A stretch of 64,000 nucleotides of DNA from Monocercomonoides exilis (GCA_001643675.2 LSRY02000008.1:1313501-1377500); one strand, 5' to 3'; numbered from the stretch's first letter, positions 22,777 to 33,140 are shown. The notes: a model not told the origin generated them from the letters alone. A program made the numbers and translations.

Positions 22777-22959
22777 GTGTTTGTGTGTGTTTGTTGTTTT
22801 CATGGTTGTTGCTCATGCTGTGCCTGCTTTTGGAAATGGCATCGTATTTTTATGTTGTTTGAAGAACTGCAGAACGAGGACATATTTGAGGAGGAATGTG
22901 CTTTATATCGATGGGTGCGGCAACTGACCAGGGACAACGAAAAGCAAGGAAAGCTGTGA
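22777..22959 (+). CDS. Hypothetical 60-residue ORF
   Basis: Cys-rich start, then a charged stretch FEELQNEDIFEEECALYRWV and on to the stop. The neighbouring frame continues with LEDDQYDACWFERRKDKS, so this may be one exon of an unknown gene. Confidence 0.2.
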   Translation: MFVCVCCFHGCCSCCACFWKWHRIFMLFEELQNEDIFEEECALYRWVRQLTRDNEKQGKL

Positions 22960-23678
22960 CGGGGTTGGAGGACGATCAATATGATGCTTGTTGGTTTGAA
23001 AGGAGAAAAGATAAATCATTATTATTATTTTGGCTGAGAGCTGAGATATCCCAAAGCAAATTGTGAGGATGCCATTTGCTCGCGATCTGTGGAGACATGA
23101 GCATCAATGATTTTCTGCAGTTCGTGGTGTTGACAGATGCCTCTGTTCGCAATCTGATTTTATGGAAAATACAACAATATTCTATCAAAAACACAGATTA
23201 TTGAGTTGGTTCACAATGAGAAAATTATCAATTGGCTGGTTGGGAAAAAATAGAAGTGGGGTGCTTTGCAGCTGCGAGTGTCAGGTGGCTGGCCACAGTG
23301 TTTTGGATGCCTTGCAATTGGCTGCGAAGCTCGATTAATGGATGATAGCTGCAGAAAAATCTGACGGGCTGACAACAGCATCGCAAAGGCAGGGGGAACA
23401 ACATATTTTTAGAGGGAAAGGGAACGCATCTGTGAGAGAAATGTGCAAGAATGTTATTTGCTATGAGAAGATAAATGGGGATGGAAATTGAGAGCCATGA
23501 AGTGGAGGCTGATTTCGTATTGGAACAGAAAGGGACAAGCAATATTTCCTCTGAACAAGTTCTGAATTTGTTTGAGGAGAGTGGAGGAAGGGAAACGGGG
23601 GTTGAGGGAGCAGAACACAAATTTTGGGAGAAATTCTGATGAGAGGTGTGTTTTGAGTGAGTTATATGTATATTGAGA

Positions 23679-23812
23679 GAGAGAGAGAGAGAGAGAGAAA
23701 TAGAAAAATAGAAATAAAAAATTTGAGGGGTTGAATGACCTGTGAGCAATGGCGTGTGGAAAGAGGGGAAGGAGAAAGAGTGTTTTCACTGGAAAAGGAA
23801 AGGGATGAGAGG

Positions 23813-23843
<31 letters not shown>
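23679..23843. repeat. Two GA microsatellites
   Basis: (GA)n tracts at about 23679-23700 and 23816-23843 within purine-rich DNA. Confidence 0.9.
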
Positions 23844-23848
<5 letters not shown>

Positions 23849-24510
23849 GAGGAAGAAGAAGAAGAAGAGAGTTAAAAAAGGAGGGTGTTTGATTGAGATG
23901 GAAAAGAATGATGGAAATGTCTCTCTTTTTTTGGGAGTTCATTTTTTGTCAATCACATCCCAAAAAATGAGAAGAGATGAGACACAGAAGATTGTGTGTG
24001 AAGGGCAGCTTGGGAGATTGGCAAACAAGAGAAATCAAAGAGAAAGGAGGGGAGGAAAAGGGAAGATTATATCAAATTTCTAACTTCTTCTTCTTCTTCT
24101 TCACCTTCCTCAAATGACATACAGATCTTCATGTTTTTCATTTCTTCACCAAATATGCTTCTTTCACACATTTCTCCTCATTCAATTTAAAATTTTTTTG
24201 AATGGTGTGGAAGAAAATATGAATATCTCTCTATCAATTTTTTTATTTTATTTATTTATATCAAATCTATATTTGATAATTTCTCATTTATTTCAACAGG
24301 TTCACAAAACAGGCACTTATTTTTCAACACTTTTCTTTCAAATAGTGTAATTATTTTTATCAAAAATTTAAATGCTTTCTTTCAGAAAAAATGGGAAACA
24401 TCAGGAAGGAAAACATAAATGAAAATAATCATTATTAAAGAATCTTATCTCCAAATGATGTTGGAGTTCAAATGCTCAAAATGAGTGAAAGATGCAATTG
24501 GGGTTGATTT

Positions 24511-24617
24511 CTTTTTAATTAAAGTGCATAAGCACCTTTATTATCAAGAAAGTGTTTCATCAATTCCTTCTCTCTTTTTGAGAGACGCCACAATCTATGG
24601 GTCAGTTGCCACATTTG
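24511..24617 (+). repeat. DIRS left inverted terminal repeat
   Basis: The inner part (24559-24617) matches, inverted, 28712-28768, including CCACAATCTATGGGTCAGT. The outer part (AATTAAAGTGCATAAGCACC...) is unique to this end and is repeated, inverted, only in the internal complementary region. Confidence 0.92.
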
Positions 24618-24621
24618 ATCA

Positions 24622-25215
24622 ATGATGTCTGCTTCGCAATTCCCTCCGATTGTTGGACTTACACCGTCGGCTGATTCTGCAATGCAGCACAGTGGGGCGC
24701 AAAGCCAACCAGGGACCTTGTCACAACCTAACATTTTCTTTTCCAGGCGATAAAAGCTGCGCTCATAGGTTTAGCCGAGATACCGACTTCAAGTGAAGGT
24801 GCAAAACAAAGGCTTGCTGACATCTTGATAATGATTACCAGGGCTCTTCAAGAGGCACGAACGGTTCGAATTCAAGGCAGGTTTGGTTTCAGGGCTGCCA
24901 CAGCGATGAGCACAGACGCTTCTTCAGGAATTCTCACAGAGAGACAGGAATTGATTCTCAAAGAAACAAGGCAGGAAGCCAAGCTAGAGAGAGGCTTCCA
25001 GAGACCAGCACTTCCTATTACACGTGTTCAGGCTTCTGTTAGAGAACAACCAGGAACACTTCAAAGAAGATTTCGTTATCCCATTTCTCACTCAAATACA
25101 CGGTTTTTTCGGAGATACCCCCGGTCCTCAGCCCCCACAAGAAGACAGCAATTCGGAAGAAGGAGGAACCAGAGCAGTTGGAGCAGGAGACCAGGGGTGC
25201 GTAAACAATTTTAGG
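24622..25215 (+). pseudogene. DIRS Gag-like ORF, frameshifted
   Basis: Pieces in different frames make up a Gag-like region. ATG at 24622 opens a 43-residue Gln/Pro/Ser-rich frame. It is followed, after a T/C-rich stretch ending CAG at 24746, by a second frame from 24732 (IKAALIGLAEIPTSSEGAKQ, then ILTERQELILKETRQEAKLE). Near 25000 the sensible reading moves to a third frame (NNQEHFKEDFVIPFLTQIHG then an acidic Pro-rich stretch). The changes could be mutations, programmed frameshifts, or a short intron at the first junction. Assignment to Gag is by position; sequence similarity is weak. Confidence 0.55.
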
Positions 25216-27148
25216 TCCAGTTCACAAGGAAACAGAGCAGAGGAGGCACATTGGAGGGAGAACCGCTTTGTTACTCTCAGCATGGAAGCGAATCGGAGGA
25301 GAGAAATTGATAAGCAATGGAGTGCAGGCTATGTGGAAAAGCAAGCAGTCCAGGAAAGCTCTCAGCAGAGCCCAGTTCAGAGATGGAGCGTGTCTTCTCA
25401 ACCAACAAAAGATCGAGGAATTCAAGAAAATATTAGAAGAACAGTTACGAACAGGAGTTGTTATCCCAATGGAGCAGAGGAAGGTCAAACACAGAAACAA
25501 TGTATTTCTCATTCAAAAGAAGTCAGGCAGCTGGAGACAGATTCTCGATTGTCGGAAACTAAACGCAGCAGTGAAGAGAACACATTTCAAGTGCGACGGA
25601 GAAAAAACAGTAGAACGACTTATAAGACGGAAAGATTACGCAGTGTCCCTAGACTTGGAACAAGCTTATTATTTAATTCCAGTTTCAAGAGAACAAATTC
25701 CTTATCTTGCTTTCAGATTCATGGGAAAAGACTACTCCTTCAAAAACATGCCTTTCGGCTTTGTGGATGCACCGCGCCTGTTCACACATATAATGAGGAA
25801 GGTGACAGCGGAGATAAGAAGAAGATGGGATGTCAGAGTCGTTGCCTATTTGGACGATCTTCTTTTTCTGCATCAAGATCAAGAAGTCTTGAAGAAAATA
25901 ATTCAGGAAATCATCTCGTTTCTAGAAAGCCTTGGCCTTCTGATAAACAAAAAGAAATGCAACCTCATGCCGAGTTCGCAGTTCAGCTTCCTTAGATTCG
26001 AATGGAATACAACCAGCTTCGATGTGTGTCTAACGGAGGAAAGAAGAAAGGTAGTGCGAGAGCTGTGTCACAAGTGGGAGAGAAGGTGTTTAAGAGCCAA
26101 GACCGTCAGAGTGAAGGATTTCGCATCATTCGTGGGAAAGCTCAGTGCAACGCGCTTCGTTCTTTCAGACGCATCTTTACACCTCCAATCCATCTACAAA
26201 TTGTTGCAGAAAGGAGTTACGACAGGCGGATTGGATGGAATGATGAAGCTGAATGCGTCAATCCTCCTGCAGATAAGAAAATGGAGATGGATGTTGATGA
26301 AGAACCCCAGACGCAGACTAACTCCAGTGTTTATTCCAGAAGCAGTGCTAACCACAGATGCATCAGAAAGCTCCTGGGGAGCAACCCTCAGACTAAACAG
26401 AATGTCACTAGATTGTCACAGTCGTTTTCCATTCGCTGTGAAAAACCAATCATCCAACTTCAGAGAACTAAAAGCTGTGGAACTTGCCCTAACACATTTT
26501 GCACCAATCCTAGCAGAGAATCGGATTTCACAGTTGCAACTTCGTTCAGACAACTCAGCAGTTGTTTTCAACGTGAACAGATGGAATGCAGGAAGGAATC
26601 TCCGTCAAACACTCAAAAGGATATGGACATTGAAGGAGAAACTGAAGATAGTCCTGAGAGCAGTTCATCTCCCCGGATTGCGAAACACAAGAGCAGATGC
26701 TTTGTCCCGCCTGGAAAGAGCAGGAGACTACAGCATTGCAGACAGCGAGCTCAAAGAAATCTTGTCTGTTCTTCAAGTTACTCCAACGCTGGACGCCTTT
26801 GCAGCTCAGCACAACCACAAGGTCGATCGTTGGTGCGGAATTGGAAGCCCATTGGGAGAAGACGGTCTAGCATATCCATGGAAGAACGAGTGCGTTCTGG
26901 CACACCCCCCAGTTCCCCTGATTCCAATGACGATTCGGAAGGCACAGAAGGAGAGAGTACCAGTAGTATTACTCCTGCCGAACTGGAGGGGGCAGAACTG
27001 GGATGTGCTTTTGGAGAAGACGCCTCATCGGACATTCGAATGGAGGAGTCTGAGAACAGTACTGAGAAAGGGTCCATCAATGGCAAGCACAGGTGCATGT
27101 CTTCCTCCAGGCAAGTTAAGAGTCATATTGATCAATCCACAGAGTTAA
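25205..27148 (+). CDS. DIRS reverse transcriptase / RNase H / methyltransferase-like polyprotein
   Basis: The open frame begins after TAA at 25202; the first listed start is TTG at 25268, and no ATG fits, so translation is probably by frameshift or as a fusion from Gag. The motif HIGGRTALLLSAWKRIGG just upstream of and across 25268 is the usual DIRS lead-in. RT motifs are intact: SLDLEQAYYL (motif A), PFGFVDAPRLFT (motif B), AYLDDLLFL (motif C, catalytic DD). RNase H follows with TTDASESSWGA, NFRELKAVEL, LRSDNSAVV and RADALSR, all acidic residues present. The C-terminal part (TLDAFAAQHNHKVDRWCG ... LLLPNWRGQNWD) matches the methyltransferase-like domain typical of DIRS. The enzyme should copy the element's RNA into circular DNA intermediates. 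Confidence 0.92.
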   Translation, partial: TILGPVHKETEQRRHIGGRTALLLSAWKRIGGEKLISNGVQAMWKSKQSRKALSRAQFRDGACLLNQQKIEEFKKILEEQLRTGVVIPMEQRKVKHRNNVFLIQKKSGSWRQILDCRKLNAAVKRTHFKCDGEKTVERLIRRKDYAVSLDLEQAYYLIPVSREQIPYLAFRFMGKDYSFKNMPFGFVDAPRLFTHIMRKVTAEIRRRWDVRVVAYLDDLLFLHQDQEVLKKIIQEIISFLESLGLLINKKKCNLMPSSQFSFLRFEWNTTSFDVCLTEERRKVVRELCHKWERRCLRAKTVRVKDFASFVGKLSATRFVLSDASLHLQSIYKLLQKGVTTGGLDGMMKLNASILLQIRKWRWMLMKNPRRRLTPVFIPEAVLTTDASESSWGATLRLNRMSLDCHSRFPFAVKNQSSNFRELKAVELALTHFAPILAENRISQLQLRSDNSAVVFNVNRWNAGRNLRQTLKRIWTLKEKLKIVLRAVHLPGLRNTRADALSRLERAGDYSIADSELKEILSVLQVTPTLDAFAAQHNHKVDRWCGIGSPLGEDGLAYPWKNECVLAHPPVPLIPMTIRKAQKERVPVVLLLPNWRGQNWDVLLEKTPHRTFEWRSLRTVLRKGPSMASTGACLPPGKLRVILINPQS

Positions 27149-28244
27149 AGGCGAGAGCTGGTGGAGAAGGGCTTTGGAAGAAAGATCTTTCCCATTTTCA
27201 TTGGCAGAGGAGTGCATATCGGGAATTGCTCAGTCGACGTGGGATGGATATTTATTCGGCTTCGCACACTTTGGAGAACAGTGGGAAAAGAGTGATATGG
27301 GCATAATTCAAGAGGATATTCACGAGTGGGCAGCTCGATGTTCCAGTATATTTATTACACTTAGAGACAATGGAATGAAGCTGTCATGTTTGCAGCTCGT
27401 TCGCTCAGCAGTTTCATTTTTCACAAGCTTGGTTTACAACACAAATTTAGGGGATATTCCGATAATAAAAATATTGTTTAGAGGGTTTAGAAGAACAGAG
27501 AGGACAAGAAAAAAGAAGGTCCAAGAAATTTGGAATCCGAAGACCATTCTGACATTCTTTTCTAAGCTTGGAGAAAATCAAAGCTTGAGTTTCAAACATC
27601 TAACAATGAAAGCCATTGTGCTCACCATGTTATTCACTGCGTGCAGGTTAACAGAGTTGGAAAGAGTAGATATGGAACGATCCAGATTCGAGCAAGAAGG
27701 AATATATCTAGACACAAGGCTAAAAACATCTCTTAATCGAACAGAGTATGCTGTTCCTTTTTTAAATGAAAACCCTTCAATTTGCCCAGCTTCGGCCATT
27801 CAAGTTTTGTGGGAAGAGATAAAGAAAAGAAAACCAGATGGAAATAAATTGTTTTTAAATACCGAAACTTTTTATCCTCTTGCAGTGAAAAGTATTAGAC
27901 GATTGGCAAAGGAGACGTTGAAGGAAGCAGGAATTCCAGGCCATTTCACTCCTTATTCAATAAAGGCTGCAACGCTTTCAACGCTAACGATGTCTGGAAT
28001 TCCACCAACTCAGATTGCGAAGTTTGCCAGTCTTTCCACTAGAACAGACACTTTGGTGAAACATAATGTGAAGGCCAGTCTTGCTTCAACCTTGGGGAAA
28101 GTGATTGCCTCAACCATGAATGTTCCCTATGAAGAATTAGCAACAAATCTGTCTGCTGAAGAGGTGTCAAGACGTGCATCAGACCAGAAAGAGACCAGAA
28201 GAACAAAAAGGAGAGACGAGCAATGGAATCTGGTATGGTACTGA
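27132..28244 (+). CDS. DIRS tyrosine recombinase, catalytic residues substituted
   Basis: The frame opens at 27132, overlapping the end of the polymerase by about 17 bases, with a TTG at 27174 and no near ATG. The N-terminal part (STWDGYLFGFAHFGEQW) is a typical SAM-like core-binding domain. The catalytic domain shows the first Arg in TACRLTELERVD and a candidate beta-hairpin Lys after it (RLKTSLNR). The box usually read as H-S-I-R is YSIKAATLS here. The usual GRW is FASLS, and the expected nucleophile Tyr in KHY is Asn (LVKHNVKA). If the alignment holds, the protein is unlikely to cut DNA by itself. It would normally integrate the circular cDNA. Confidence 0.88.
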   Translation, partial: SIHRVKGESWWRRALEERSFPFSLAEECISGIAQSTWDGYLFGFAHFGEQWEKSDMGIIQEDIHEWAARCSSIFITLRDNGMKLSCLQLVRSAVSFFTSLVYNTNLGDIPIIKILFRGFRRTERTRKKKVQEIWNPKTILTFFSKLGENQSLSFKHLTMKAIVLTMLFTACRLTELERVDMERSRFEQEGIYLDTRLKTSLNRTEYAVPFLNENPSICPASAIQVLWEEIKKRKPDGNKLFLNTETFYPLAVKSIRRLAKETLKEAGIPGHFTPYSIKAATLSTLTMSGIPPTQIAKFASLSTRTDTLVKHNVKASLASTLGKVIASTMNVPYEELATNLSAEEVSRRASDQKETRRTKRRDEQWNLVWY

Positions 28245-28471
28245 GGGATAAGAAGCGCCTGATGAAGCCATGTTTGAGTGAGGAAGAAGCTAAAAATTCT
28301 GTTGAATTCCCTTCTAGAGTAGACGAGTTTGATGAGGAGATGGAGGAACAGAAGTCACTTGGAGAACAATTCATTATTCGAACAAGATCACAAGCAAAAA
28401 AGGAGGAAGAGAGCAACAACGCAAAGAAGACGCACACTGAGGTAGTAATGATGGCTTCATCATCCAACTAA
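28223..28471 (+). CDS. Small acidic ORF at the 3' end of the DIRS element
   Basis: 82 residues from ATG, overlapping the recombinase end by 22 bases in another frame. It is Glu/Lys-rich with the stretch EQFIIRTRSQAKKEEES. It could be a separate accessory ORF or a recombinase C-terminal extension reached by frameshift. No family recognised. Confidence 0.5.
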   Translation: MESGMVLRDKKRLMKPCLSEEEAKNSVEFPSRVDEFDEEMEEQKSLGEQFIIRTRSQAKKEEESNNAKKTHTEVVMMASSSN

Positions 28472-28576
28472 TTGATTCTCTCAAACAAGAGAAGGAATTG
28501 ATGAAACACTTTCTTGATAATTAAGGTGCTTATGCACTTTAATTAAAAAAGAAAGTGGAGAATCAATTCCTTCTCT
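28471..28576 (+). repeat. DIRS internal complementary region
   Basis: Bases 28478-28544 are the reverse complement of the left ITR outer part (one or two mismatches). Bases 28545-28575 are the reverse complement of 28755-28785, the right end. The shared A-run at the join (28545-28550) corresponds to the T-run at both element ends and at the circle junction expected in DIRS replication. Confidence 0.92.
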
Positions 28577-28711
28577 TTGCCCACCACCGTTTTCACTCCC
28601 ACCCTTTGATGTTCTGTTTTCAAAACTGTTCGTGTTTTTTGCAGTTCCTTCTCTTTGCGCCTTTTGGTTTTATAAGCGAAAAGTGGTTTTTATCCAATTC
28701 ACCAAAACATA

Positions 28712-28786
28712 CAAATGGGCGACTGACCCATAGATTGTGGAGTCTCTCAAACAAGAGAAGGAATTGATTCTCCACTTTCTTTTTTA
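28712..28786 (+). repeat. DIRS right inverted terminal repeat
   Basis: Contains ACTGACCCATAGATTGTGG, the inverse of the left ITR inner part, then the right-specific end TTCTCCACTTTCTTTTTT. Confidence 0.92.
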
Positions 28787-31100
28787 AAATTTTTGAATGA
28801 ATATGATTGGAAGACAAAGAGAAAGAAAGAACCAAAAGACTAAATAAAACACAAAAAATCAACAAAAATAAAAAATCATTCCAAATTATTTTGAAACAGA
28901 TGAAAAACAGAACAATTCAAAGATAGTTGGTTTTGTTCAGAAAATTGTCATTTTCTTTTGATGAAAAAAAGTCAGTGAAGAGATAATACGAAAATTCTCA
29001 TCAAAATTTTCATGGGTGATTATTGTTGAAATCATATGTTAATTTAAAAATGAAGACAGCCGGACAGTTTCAAATAAAAAAATGTATTTATTAAAAAAGA
29101 AATGTTCAACACATTGATGTTTATTAATAATGACAATATGAGAGACAAAAGAAAGACACTGAATCGAAAAAGTGCCATCATCTCTATTTTTATTCATTTC
29201 TTTCACAGAATGATGAATTTGCAAATTGATAAATTCAAGGTGGGAAAAATGATTTCAAAAAGAATCACCCATTATTTGGTTGTGGAAATTGTTACAATTC
29301 ACCCACAGTTGAAAAACACTTTGTTGTGAATAATCTCCATTAACAATAATGATGGAATAAAAAATCATATGAAATCTTGTATTTTTAAAATCGATTTTTC
29401 CTATATTTAAAGTGAAAATGAGAAAAGATGAAATATTTTTTTGTAATTTCATTCCACAGAAAGGTTTGAAAAACCGGATTTGTGAAACTCGATTTGAATT
29501 AATAATAAATTATAATTCAATTTTTTCAATCATGAATGTTTTTTCTTTAGAATTTGAGTTTTATCATTTATTCTTCATGTTACAAATTTTTTCGAAAATG
29601 CACAAGAAATATTAATTATTTTCAAAAAATTCATTTTTCTCAACATTAACATTATTTTTAATTTATCGAACGTTGAAAATGTTCAAATCATTTTATCGAT
29701 TTTTTCATTCATATAATCGAAACTTTGATAATAAAAAAAGAAATACTTTTTATCAAAAAAGAGAAAAAGAAAAATACAATATGCAAATTTTAAACCAACG
29801 AGAATTGAGACCGCATTTTGTTCAGTGATTGTGAAATAGTTTCTCAAAAATTTTGACATTTTTGCAGAATATATTATAACTTGAAAATCCTTTTTTAGAA
29901 TAAAATAACTTCAATTGAAAATCCCTTCAATGAAATATTCAAATATTTGTTCGTTTTCATTTTCGTCAATGTCGATCTTTCCACAATTACACTTTTTGAT
30001 ATTAATGAAAAAACTTATTTGAAAAAATATTGTTGAAATTGGCTTGGAAAAAAAAATACAAAACAGAAAAGAAATGACGAGAAATGCTGTTTGATTTAAT
30101 TTTGAATGAACGATATCTTCAAATTAATCAAAAATAAAAATTTGTCAAAATTATTGATAACTTAACATTTTTTTGCAATTTGAAATTGATCAACATTTTT
30201 GTTTTTTTCAAAAATCACTTTCCATATATTGATCCATTTGAGAAAAAATGAACTAATATTTGAACTGAAAAAAAAATCAGAACAAGATTATAACAAATTT
30301 GTGTTTTGAAACAAATTCGCAGAAATTCAACAAGAATGAGTTAACGTCATTGAAGACTATGTTATCAATAAAGATAATTCACATTAAAAACCAACTGATA
30401 CTTATTCTTGCCCTTTGAAATAAAAGGACTTCTCAATGATAAAAATAATTGAAATGAGTTTGAGCCACAATATGAATTTTCAATGAAAACAATTATTGTT
30501 TCATTGATAAAAATATTAAGAAATTATTTTTATTTTGAAAATTCTTCAACAAAACTGTCTTTTTCTTTTTCTTTTTCTTTTTTCTTCATCAAAAAGAATT
30601 TTGTGTTTTATTCTTTGAAACATAATAAAATCAATTATGAACTTTCTAATTGAAATCATTTTCTCATGAAAAGAAATTAAATACAGCCTTTTCTTTCAAA
30701 ATTTGTTAATTTTGGTTATTACGTATCTTACCAGATTTTCTAATTTTCAAGGATTAAGATTTGATTGATTAATAAGATTTCGTTAATCTCAACTCATTTG
30801 TTTCATTTCTTTTTCAAAATATTTCAAACTTTCCAATATGGAAAATTTTGCAATTCAATAATATGTTTCATATTTTTATTTGAAAATTTCATTTCATCAT
30901 GAAAAATGTTTGCATTTTTGTAAAATTATTTTGATATTTCGCAAAAAATCAAATAATTATCGTTAAATGATGAAAACATGTATTTGAACACAAAACCAAA
31001 CAAAATATAAAAATATCAAAAAAAAAAATCTTACAAATAACATGCAACTTTTTTGACATCATCTTTCTCCATTTCTCATTTGACAAATTTGCTTCTAAAC
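28787..31100. other. AT-rich gene-free region
   Basis: About 2.3 kb with no plausible gene. It carries motifs seen in the palindrome centres: GGGTGATTATTGTTGAAATC near 29014, and an inverted GGTGATTCTTTTTGAAATC near 29252. A CTTTTT tract lies near 30557-30582. It is not visibly palindromic. It directly follows the truncated end of the beta-helix gene at 31101. Confidence 0.6.
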
Positions 31101-32537
31101 TCAAGTGAAAATATTTTTTCTTTCATAAAATACAACAACAACACTAGGCGAAGTTCCCGCAGCTGAGTTGCAATCAATCTTCAGCTTTCTCATCCCCAGA
31201 CGACCTGTTGACACACTGAATAGCGTTCTTATCGATGAAAGTGCCCCTGTTCCAATCAAACTCTTATCTTTGCCTTTCCCAATAACTGAAATCTTCTTTG
31301 TCTCAATATTAATAGTTGTTGTCTCGCTCGTGTGATCCCCGCCCATCAGTGTGACTGACAGGCTCACCTGGATCACGCTCTTTTCAACTGCAACATCAAT
31401 GGTTCTACATGCATATGATTCATTCGCCCCACAAAACTCTTCTGCGTTTCCTCCACTCACAGCCACAAATCGATTTAAAATTCCTCTCTTCAGCCAATCC
31501 ATTTTCATTGTTTGATCATACACCCAACTCCCCGAATTTGATGCATTGTATGCGTAGCACACTCTCTTGTCATCTGTATTTGTGGTGTAACATTCATGGA
31601 ACGGATTTCCTGATTCCAAATAAAGATTAAAGTAATCATAATACATCACATCATGACCATATGGAGTGGATGTAATCCTGCACTTGCATTCATGAAAGAA
31701 AAGGAAAAAGCAATAAATCCCATCACCTGGTGGTGTTGGTTCATTCGGATCAAAGCTTAGCCCTCCACCATACGATGAAGCATTACATGAAATAAACCTG
31801 ATATTTCTCATTTTAAATTGAACAGGAGCATTATAACAACGCATTCCTCCACCTTGTGTATTTGAAACTGAGCATGAAGTGAAACTGCAGTCAAACACAC
31901 ACGCACTTTCCCCTCCTTCATTTTCTGCTTCAATACATCCTGTTCCTGAAACCTGAAAATTTTCAAGAAGAAGTCCTCCTCCAGCGCCATTTGCTTTGCA
32001 ATTCTGGAATTCACATCCGCTGATCCGAGCACACGTTGAAATCGAATAAGCATGAATTCCGCCACCTGTATTTGCTTGTGCTGTGCAGCTGCTGAATGTG
32101 CTGTTCTCACACACAATTGTCTTGATTGCATGGCAAAATACACCTCCCCCATATGCGTCGGAATAGCAGCTGTTGAACTTGCAAAACAAAATAGACAATA
32201 CTCCTTCTCCTAAATTGAACATGCATATCGCTCCCCCGCTCGATGTACCATCATCCCATGAATCGCCTTTTCCCGCTGTTTTTGACCCATCCCATTCACA
32301 CCAAATAAATGAGTTTGCTCCATTGAATGTTTCATTCTGTCTTCCTGGTTGTTTCTTATTTCCTGAAGTTCCAATATATTCAACATTTCTTGTTCTGCAA
32401 CACCCAATAAATGAGGTGTTTGAGGCTGTCAAAGAGACCAAGGTGTTGTTGAGGGAATGAACAATTCCGCCATCATATGCATCACAAACAGACGAAAAGG
32501 AGCAACTATTCATCAAACATGATGTTTGGGTTGACAT
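31101..32537 (-). CDS. Beta-helix repeat protein
   Basis: 478 residues; starts MSTQTSCLMNSCSFSSV, the same start as the 42802-44622 copy. GGG-type turns (SGGAICM, YGGGVFC, TGGGIHA, AGGGLLL, QGGGMRC, YGGGLSF) lead into the CYTTNTDDKRVCY block and the RFVAVSGGNAEEFCG second helix segment shared with 17670-19733. It ends abruptly after SVVVVFYERK at the AT-rich boundary; the following DNA (CACTTGAGTTTAGAAGC) is homologous to that after the 5565 gene. The upstream SVSELHFSFF motif lies in another frame (32513-32905), so the 5' part is frameshifted at an A-run near 32580. Confidence 0.7.
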   Translation of the reverse strand: MSTQTSCLMNSCSFSSVCDAYDGGIVHSLNNTLVSLTASNTSFIGCCRTRNVEYIGTSGNKKQPGRQNETFNGANSFIWCEWDGSKTAGKGDSWDDGTSSGGAICMFNLGEGVLSILFCKFNSCYSDAYGGGVFCHAIKTIVCENSTFSSCTAQANTGGGIHAYSISTCARISGCEFQNCKANGAGGGLLLENFQVSGTGCIEAENEGGESACVFDCSFTSCSVSNTQGGGMRCYNAPVQFKMRNIRFISCNASSYGGGLSFDPNEPTPPGDGIYCFFLFFHECKCRITSTPYGHDVMYYDYFNLYLESGNPFHECYTTNTDDKRVCYAYNASNSGSWVYDQTMKMDWLKRGILNRFVAVSGGNAEEFCGANESYACRTIDVAVEKSVIQVSLSVTLMGGDHTSETTTINIETKKISVIGKGKDKSLIGTGALSSIRTLFSVSTGRLGMRKLKIDCNSAAGTSPSVVVVFYERKNIFT

Positions 32538-33028
32538 TGTGGTTGAAGGTGAGCATGCCTCATTTGCTGTTGAGATATTGAAAAAAAAATATGTTGGAAG
32601 AGAAAAATACAGAAAAAAGAGAAATGCAGTTCGCTCACTGAAGCACTTCTTTCTTTGCCTCCTTCTCTTCTCAATGATTCATGGAAAAGCGTTGCAAAAT
32701 ATCCTAATGTGGCCATATCCCTTTTCCTGCATTTTGCCCCTTCTTCATCGTCTGCTTTCCCCATATCCCTTTTTCTTCTTTTTCTCCTCAAATTCTTGTC
32801 AAATATCTTCTTCAACCATTTCTTCAATTTTCTGCTTATTCTTTTATCACATCGCCTTCTTTTCAAATCGCTGCATAGATCTTCAAATTCATCCTCTTCT
32901 ATCAATTTCGTTTATTTCCTCTTGTTCATTCATCTATATACCCTTCATTCGTCTCCTTCTGCAATCTTTCTGCTATGCGTGCACTTGCATTCGCATTGAG
33001 TATCCCAGCGATAATCATAATACCCGAA

Positions 33029-33080
33029 AAATATAAATATAAATATAAATATAAATATAAATATAAATATAAATATAAAT
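33029..33080. repeat. ATAAAT hexamer repeat
   Basis: About eight tandem copies of ATAAAT, followed by AT-rich DNA. Confidence 0.93.
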
Positions 33081-33140
33081 TAATTGTTATTTGAATAAAA
33101 AAATAAATAAATAAAATTGAGGTTTCAAAAAATTAAAAAA

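Larger units (their letters stand above)
19734..24510. other. 4.8 kb with no confident gene
   Basis: Pyrimidine-rich at first, then mixed. It contains microsatellites and a few short stretches with coding-like composition, listed separately. No RNA gene was recognised by eye. Confidence 0.5.
24511..28786 (+). mobile_element. DIRS-type tyrosine-recombinase retrotransposon, near full length
   Basis: A 4.3-kb element. Non-identical inverted terminal repeats lie at 24511-24617 and 28712-28786. Between the last ORF and the right repeat sits an internal complementary region (28471-28576). Its first half is the reverse complement of the left end and its second half that of the right end, joined at an A-run. 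This is the diagnostic layout of DIRS1-like elements. Reading frames are Gag-like, RT/RNase H/methyltransferase-like, tyrosine recombinase, and one small extra ORF. No target-site duplication is evident, as expected for recombinase-mediated insertion. Gag is frame-broken and the recombinase lacks catalytic residues, so this copy may be non-autonomous. Confidence 0.93.

Noticed and set aside
25024-25995. 323-residue ORF overlapping the polymerase
   Set aside because: Only its first about 60 codons look like a Gag end; the rest is a shadow of the RT frame. The 26002-27306 frame is likewise a shadow.
25268-27148. TAA/TAG reassigned to Gln across the whole genome
   Set aside because: The polymerase (over 600 codons) and beta-helix ORFs (up to 714 codons) contain no internal TAA or TAG and encode Gln with CAA/CAG, so the standard code is preferred.
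28545-28786. A second short MITE next to the DIRS element
   Set aside because: Its inverted ends are explained better as the internal complementary region and right terminal repeat of the same DIRS element.
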